Positions 29,001 to 34,013 of a DNA stretch of 34,013 bases are shown here, one piece after another. The DNA is from Branchiostoma floridae (Eukaryota > Chordata > Leptocardii > Amphioxiformes > Branchiostomatidae): the NCBI RefSeq assembly GCF_000003815.2, contig NC_049984.1, positions 20,918,268-20,952,280 of the forward strand, written 5' to 3'. The position numbers were made by a program, and so were the translations under genes. The notes under the pieces are model-generated. The model was not told the origin of the DNA. It saw only the letters and a list, made by a program, of their open reading frames with translations, and did no database searches. Each line of letters begins with the position of its first letter. Within the stretch, counting starts at the first letter, position 1.

Positions 29001-32000
29001 AGAGCCACAAGAAGNNNNNNNNNNNNNNNNNNNNNNNNNNNNNNNNNNNNNNNNNNNNNNNNNNNNNNNNNNNNNNNNNNNNNNNNNNNNNNNNNNNNNN
29101 NNNNNNNNNNNNNNNNNNNNNNNNNNNNNNNNNNNNNNNNNNNNNNNNNNNNNNNNNNNNNNNNNNNNNNNNNNNNNNNNNNNNNACGCATCTACATACG
29201 CATTTACATACACATCTACATACACATCTACATACACATCTACATGCACATCTACATACACATCTACATGCACATCTACATACACATCTACATACACATC
29301 TACATGCACATCTACATACACATCTACATGCACATCTACATACACATCTACATAGTATTACACATCTACATACACATCTACATACACATCTACATGCACA
29401 TCTACATACACATCTACATGCACATCTACATACACATCTACATGCACATCTACATACACATCTACATGCACATCTACATACACATCTACATACACATCTA
29501 CATGCACATCTACATACACATCTACATACACATCTACATGCACATCTACATACACATCTACATGCACATCTACATACACATCTACATACACATCTACATG
29601 CACATCTACATGCACATCTACATACACATCTACATGCACATCTACATGCACATCTACATACACATCTACATGCACATCTATATGCACATCTACATGCACA
29701 TCTACATGCACATCTACATGCACATCTACATGCACATCTACATGCACATCTACATACACATCTACATACGCATCTACATACGCATTTACATACGCATCTA
29801 CATACGCATCTACATGCACATCTACATACACATCTACATACACATCTACATGCACATCTACATACACATCTACATACACATCTACATACACATCTACATG
29901 CACATCTATATGCACATCTACATGCACATCTACATACACATCTACAGGCACATCTACATACACATCTACATGCACATCTACATGCACATCTACATACATA
30001 TCCACATACAGATCTACATGCACATCTACATGCACATCTACATACACATCTACATAGTATTACACATCTACATACACATCTACATGCACATCTACATACA
30101 CATCTACATACACATCTACATGCACATCTACATACACATCTACATACACATCTCAGGGCTCGAAATACTGGGTGCATGTGCACCCAGGTGCACCCAAAAT
30201 TGGAGCTGTGCACCCAATTATTTTCTGTGGGTGCACAGGGTGCACCCAAATATTTTCATAGGCTTATGTATGTAAAGATATCAAAGTATACTTGTGTCAT
30301 ATTCTTGACATCTTTAAAAAGTGTTAGAAAGATAATAAAAATGTCTGTCATGGTACTTGGTTAAGAATTTGATAGCTTGTAACTAAGTTTTATCATTAGA
30401 ATTTTCTGACATTCTACTTAAATTTAAGTGGTGCACCCAAAATTGTTTTGGTGCACCCAATTTTTTAAGCTGAGTGCACCAGTGCACCTAATCCCAAAAA
30501 TGAATTTCAAGCTCTGCATCTACATGCACATCTACATGCACATCTACATACACATCTACATAGTATTACACATCTACATACACATCTACATACACATCTA
30601 CATAGTATTACACATCTACATGCACATCTACATACACATCTACATGCACATCTACATACACATCTACATGCACATCTACATACACATCTNNNNNNNNNNN
30701 NNNNNNNNNNNNNNNNNNNNNNNNNNNNNNNNNNNNNNNNNNNNNNNNNNNNNNNNNNNNNNNNNNNNNNNNNNNNNNNNNNNNNNNNNNNNNNNNNNNN
30801 NNNNNNNNCACATCTACATGCACATCTACATGGACATCTACATGCACATCTACATACACATCTACATAGTATTACACATTCTACATCTACATACACACAC
30901 ACATCTACATGCACATCTACATACACATCTACATAGTATTACACATCTACATACACATCTACATGCACATCTACATACACATCTACATACACATCTACAT
31001 ACACATCTACATACACATCTACATGCACATCTACATACACATCTACATGCACATCTACATACACATCTACATACACATCTACATGCACATCTACATACAC
31101 ATCTACATAGTATTACACATCTACATACACATCTACATACACATCTACATGCACATCTACATACACATCTACATAGTATTACACATCTACATACACATCT
31201 ACATACACATCTAACCCTCACCTAGGAGAATAACAGCTGATAAACCTAATGGTGAGTGAGTGTGAGTGTACTATTGTGGTCACTGACTTTTCAAACAAGG
31301 CCTTTGACAGAGACATGATCAAATATAAACTGTGATCACTAATCATAAGCTGCTAAACAAGGGACAACCAGGTTCAGAGACTTCATTTCAGACAGGAAAC
31401 CGTGAGTGCGGTACTGTAGAGGATCTCTTTTCAAAGTTGGAAATTGAAGTCAGAACATCTGTAAAATTTGTTTCAACAATAAGCATACAGTGGCTGACAT
31501 ATCTCCTTTTATTTGCAATATTATGCATTATTCTCAGATACCGGTACTTAAATTTGTAAATACTTTACAACACTGAATGGCTAAGAAATATGAAAACTGC
31601 TAAAAGCATTATCACTTACCGACATCAGCTTTTTCTCTATCAGAGGGTTCATCAGTCCTGTTGTCCTGTGTTAAAACTGGCGTGTCTTTCTCCTGAGCTG
31701 GGGTCACAAGACTGTTGTCTTCTTCCGCTGTCTCCCCTCTGACTGCAATGGTTTCACCTCCATCCCCTCTGGTTTCACCTCCACCCCGCCTGGCATCCTC
31801 TATATCATCCCCCTCTTCACTCTCCTCAGACCCCCCTGAGCTGTCTGATGACGACTGGAAGATTGCCTTGAACAAGTCTAACGGTGGTTTCTCGGGACCC
31901 TTATCCTGTAACAGTCATATCCAAAGTATTAAGACACTCCTACATGTAGAGGCTTAATTTTTCCCATACTGTTGTGCCCATATTGAAATAAACAAAAATA

Positions 32001-33995
32001 CTATGGAAACCATAATGACATGGCTTTGCTGGGCTTTTTCCAGATCTATACACTTCTTCTTCCTCTTTTTTTTTGATGGAGTCAATCTCAGCGTGTTGAA
32101 CGTTGAATGCCTTAGGTCCATCTCTTGAAATAGTTGGACTTCTTAACCCTCTGAAAAGCTACAGGGCAGACATCGAAGTTAGGGCTGTCCATAGGAAAGC
32201 AGTACACTGAAAGAAGGTTTCAAAAGTACTTACCAAGATTGGGCAAAAGTTTTCAAGGAAAAGAGGGATTTTTAAGGATTTTAAGTGGCACTAAGATCAT
32301 ATTTCCATTTTGTGCCTTTCACTGCGCAACACAACTCTGACATCAGTCCTATAGAAATTCATATTTGTGACATGTGTTAGTTAGTTAGTTAGTTAGCCCC
32401 ATAGCCTTTTAATCAGCCGTAAGCTGATTAATTAGCCGTAGGGGCAGCACAACTGTCATGCTGACTCAACAGGCTTTTAGTCCCCTGGCGGCGCCTATCT
32501 CCTCTCCGGGTCATGGTGAATGATGTAATCACCATGTGGCTGATACGACACAAAGGTTCACCAGGCCTCCATCCAAGTGATTTGTAGTGAATCACCAACT
32601 CCAGACAGAATAGTTTGCTCCATCCACACCGCACCATCGCACATGTGGGGGTTCTTTAACGTGCATGGGGTGTGACTCTTCCCATACACGGGACCTCCAT
32701 TTAACGTCCTATCCGAGGGACGACTCATTTTTCACTTGAGTAAAGTGAGGAAAGTCGTGTAAAGTGCCTTTCCCAAGGGCACAAGACCGGCAACACGGCA
32801 GGCGGATTCGAACCGACGACCTCTCGGTCACGGGCCGAATACACTACCACTGTGGTACACGGCCCCACATGTGTTAGTTATAGGTGTACATATCCAGCAT
32901 AGATTATGTAAATGTAGATGTCATTTGCCTAATTAATCTTTATCGTGAAGGTATCTAGTCTTTGTTTGAACTCATGTTGATGTTAGGAATTGAAAGTAAA
33001 CGTTACCATAAGAACCTCACCTGTTCTTTACTAGAATCTTCTTGTATCCTATCTTGTTGTGATATACTTGGTGCATCTTCAGACTCACACAGGTAACTGA
33101 GAACCCCTCTCTCCTCCTCACCACCAACTGTACCCAACTTCTCTGTGACCTCTTGTGACCCTGGGTCGGATGCTGGTGTTCCCTTAGTTCCAGTTGAAGT
33201 AGCACGTCCTGAAGAGCTGGGCTCCATTGACATGTTTAAAAAGTTGGCAAAAGTGTATTTTTCCCTCTTCAGTGTGCATAGCCCAACAATGGTGGACCTG
33301 TAAGAGAAGGGCAATGGTTGGTTAACATTTGTCAAGTGGACATACTATATGGCAAGACAAGTTCAACTAAATATTAAACAACGGCTTCAGTGATGTTGAA
33401 CTTACACAGTCACACAGATTCAAAACAGACCCTAATTCTTTGAACTTGTCAAGAAGATTTACAAAATCTTGTGCCTGGACCTTCAAATTTCCAACAAACT
33501 GTTAATCTGGAAACGTTTGTAAAGATTAGTCATCCAGGATGTTTATATATGTAGTAAGATCAGTCTTTACTGCTGGATATAAGCATATCATTTATTAGAC
33601 GTTTCAAACAGTGTCCACTGTTTTTCATCAGTGAAAGAAGAAGTTACAATAATTAAATCTGGAAATTCTTGGCAATGGAGTACTTGTGGTTTTACATTCC
33701 CAGGTCTTCACACTGTTAACATTGGTTCTATTGTGTTTTTTTTTTACTGTCAGATTTAACTGTGAACTATAAACCATAAACTCTTTTTGTCTAGTCGGGA
33801 AGCTTAAGTGATTCAAAGTAATCTCCAGTATAGACAATGACGCCGAGGTTGTGGAGGAAACACTGACTCTGGGTAAGGGTTTGGCACGTTGAACCTCCTA
33901 CACAGCAGCTTGTCCGGGTGCCATTCCATCCTGTCTCTGGTCAGACCACCAAACATCTTCATTCCTGCAGCCTGAGCCTTGTCAGACACTTTCCC
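26065..33995 (-). CDS. GPATCH1: GPATCH1-like G-patch protein, 3' part (seven exons, about 369 C-terminal residues); 5' part outside window
   Basis: GPATCH1 is a nuclear G-patch protein associated with the spliceosome. The G-patch domain is N-terminal and lies outside the window. Minus-strand exons are 33995-33868, 33297-33021, 31905-31620, 28555-28448, 27153-27038 (or from 27147), 26845-26694 and 26107-26065. Each junction has GT/AG ends and matching phase, and the lengths sum to 1,110 bases, a multiple of three. Conserved blocks are [34 protein letters not shown] joined to [65 protein letters not shown], the basic tail [20 protein letters not shown] and [19 protein letters not shown]. The last exon, [14 protein letters not shown] and stop, is short and is supported by its phase and a good polypyrimidine tract. 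Family match is from memory. Confidence 0.82.
27175..28059. mobile_element. TTAA-flanked TIR element (about 885 bp) in a GPATCH1 intron
   Basis: CATCCATTGGCATAATACCG at 27175 continues to 27199 and is perfectly complementary to 28034-28059; the flanks are TTAA on each side (27171-27174 and 28060-28063), inside GTTAAC. A TTAA duplication points to a piggyBac- or Kolobok-type origin. A third, partial copy of the terminal motif (CGGCCGGTATTAT) sits inside at about 27815. No transposase is recognisable; open frames at 27205-27602 are unassigned. Confidence 0.75.
28250..28289. repeat. (ATCA)n microsatellite
   Basis: About ten ATCA/ATTA tetranucleotides in a GPATCH1 intron. Confidence 0.9.
29015..29185. 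other. Sequencing gap (171 N)
   Basis: Run of N at the edge of the 12-bp satellite. The array probably continues into it. Confidence 0.99.
29186..30153. repeat. 12-bp satellite array, block 1
   Basis: About 80 tandem copies of ACATCTACATAC or ACATCTACATGC. The two unit types alternate irregularly and differ by one A/G transition; rarer units have ACGC, TATATG or AGGC. At 29353 and 30055 a six-base-longer variant (ACATCTACATAGTATTAC) occurs. All lengths are multiples of six, so five of the six reading frames stay open (His-Ile-Tyr-Ile/Met, Thr-Ser-Thr, His-Leu-His-Thr, Val-Cys-Arg-Cys and Tyr-Val-Asp-Val). Those frames are a by-product of the repeat and not genes. The array lies in a GPATCH1 intron. 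Confidence 0.97.
30154..30516. mobile_element. hAT-like MITE inserted in the satellite array
   Basis: The left end is CAGGGCTCGAAAT and the right end ATTTCAAGCTCTG, inverted repeats starting with CAG as in hAT elements. Inside, GTGCACCC motifs are inverted about the centre (left block 30172-30250, right block 30430-30490). The satellite resumes directly on both sides, with CATCT immediately before (30149-30153) and after (30517-30521). hAT elements normally duplicate 8 bp; the shared 5 bp and the repetitive target leave the exact duplication ambiguous. Confidence 0.7.
30517..31213. repeat. 12-bp satellite array, block 2
   Basis: Same 12-bp unit as block 1, interrupted by N at 30690-30808. 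The TAGTATTAC variant is denser here (about 30558, 30604, 30867, 30935, 31108, 31176), some spaced about 68 bases apart, which suggests a higher-order unit. One stretch (30878-30902) is shifted to ACACACAC. Confidence 0.95.
30690..30808. other. Sequencing gap (119 N) inside the satellite
   Basis: Run of N. The array length is therefore unreliable. Confidence 0.99.
32384..32866 (-). mobile_element. tRNA-derived SINE with 14-bp target duplication
   Basis: ACATGTGTTAGTTA flanks the element exactly at 32370-32383 and 32867-32880. On the minus strand the head GGGGCCGTGTACCACAGTGG looks like the 5' half of a tRNA with an A-box-like segment, and GGTTCGAATCC (complement of 32804-32814) is a perfect B box, so it has an internal RNA polymerase III promoter. 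A long body follows with GGCACTTTACACGACTTTCC and GGACGTTAAATGGAGGTCCC, sequence I associate with a conserved SINE core domain of aquatic animals (exact superfamily not determined). The 3' end is a CTAA repeat. It lies in a GPATCH1 intron. Confidence 0.88.
33601..33631 (-). repeat. Hairpin with CTGATGA...GAAAC core
   Basis: The minus strand reads CTGATGA (33631-33625), one extra A, the stem AAACAGT/ACTGTTT with a four-base loop, then GAAAC. It has the same layout as the motif at 17866-17895, including the extra A. No convincing third stem could be drawn. It lies in a GPATCH1 intron. Confidence 0.55.
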
Positions 33996-34013
33996 CTGCA
34001 AATACACAATACT

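Noticed and set aside
28978-31225. Very long open frames on both strands (Cys-Arg, Val-Asp and His-Tyr repeats)
   Set aside because: They follow entirely from a 12-bp repeat without stops in five frames and run through N gaps. There is no gene evidence.
32795-32866. A functional tRNA gene on the minus strand
   Set aside because: The tRNA-like head is the 5' end of a SINE with a target duplication, and a full cloverleaf with acceptor stem cannot be drawn.

Overview
The window is eukaryotic. It has multi-exon genes with GT/AG introns, non-LTR retrotransposons, terminal-inverted-repeat (TIR) elements, a tRNA-derived SINE, long satellites and four runs of N. The V-ATPase protein is close to its vertebrate counterparts, and the repeat types are those I associate with cephalochordates. 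An amphioxus (Branchiostoma) is therefore my best guess, but this is inferred without a database search.

Left third (1-11265): a nest of transposons. A CR1/L2-like LINE lies on the minus strand (1 to about 8993). Its ORF1 carries an SGNH/esterase-like domain and its ORF2 carries endonuclease, reverse transcriptase and a C-terminal zinc-knuckle-like motif. Two later insertions split ORF2. One is a 5'-truncated, uninterrupted RTE-like LINE on the plus strand (3919-6671) with a 10-bp target duplication. The other is a 1,073-bp Harbinger-like TIR element (723-1795) with a TAA duplication. Removing each insertion with one target copy brings the ORF2 frame back into register. Remnants of two more LINEs follow (9183-9695 and about 10796-11265).

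Middle-left (11266-15990): no recognisable host gene, two candidate TIR elements, short inverted repeats and two sequencing gaps.

Middle (about 15970-25400): a complete eight-exon gene for V-type H+-ATPase V0 subunit d (ATP6V0D-like, 350 aa, plus strand). A compact upstream region holds a CRE and MiT/TFE-type E-boxes. The introns are full of mobile DNA: near-identical inverted copies bracket exon 2, a fold-back repeat carries a hammerhead-ribozyme-like motif, intron 7 holds a 1.7-kb near-palindrome, and one Harbinger-like MITE occurs twice.

Right (25606-34013): the 3' part of a minus-strand gene, GPATCH1-like (a spliceosome-associated G-patch protein), assembled from seven phase-compatible exons. 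It converges tail-to-tail on the V-ATPase gene. Its predicted 3' UTR holds a 26-bp minisatellite. Its introns hold a TTAA-flanked element, a large 12-bp satellite with a hAT-like insertion, and a full SINE with a 14-bp target duplication.

The two host genes have unrelated housekeeping roles (proton pumping and splicing). No joint pathway is implied; they only share the convergent 3' arrangement.
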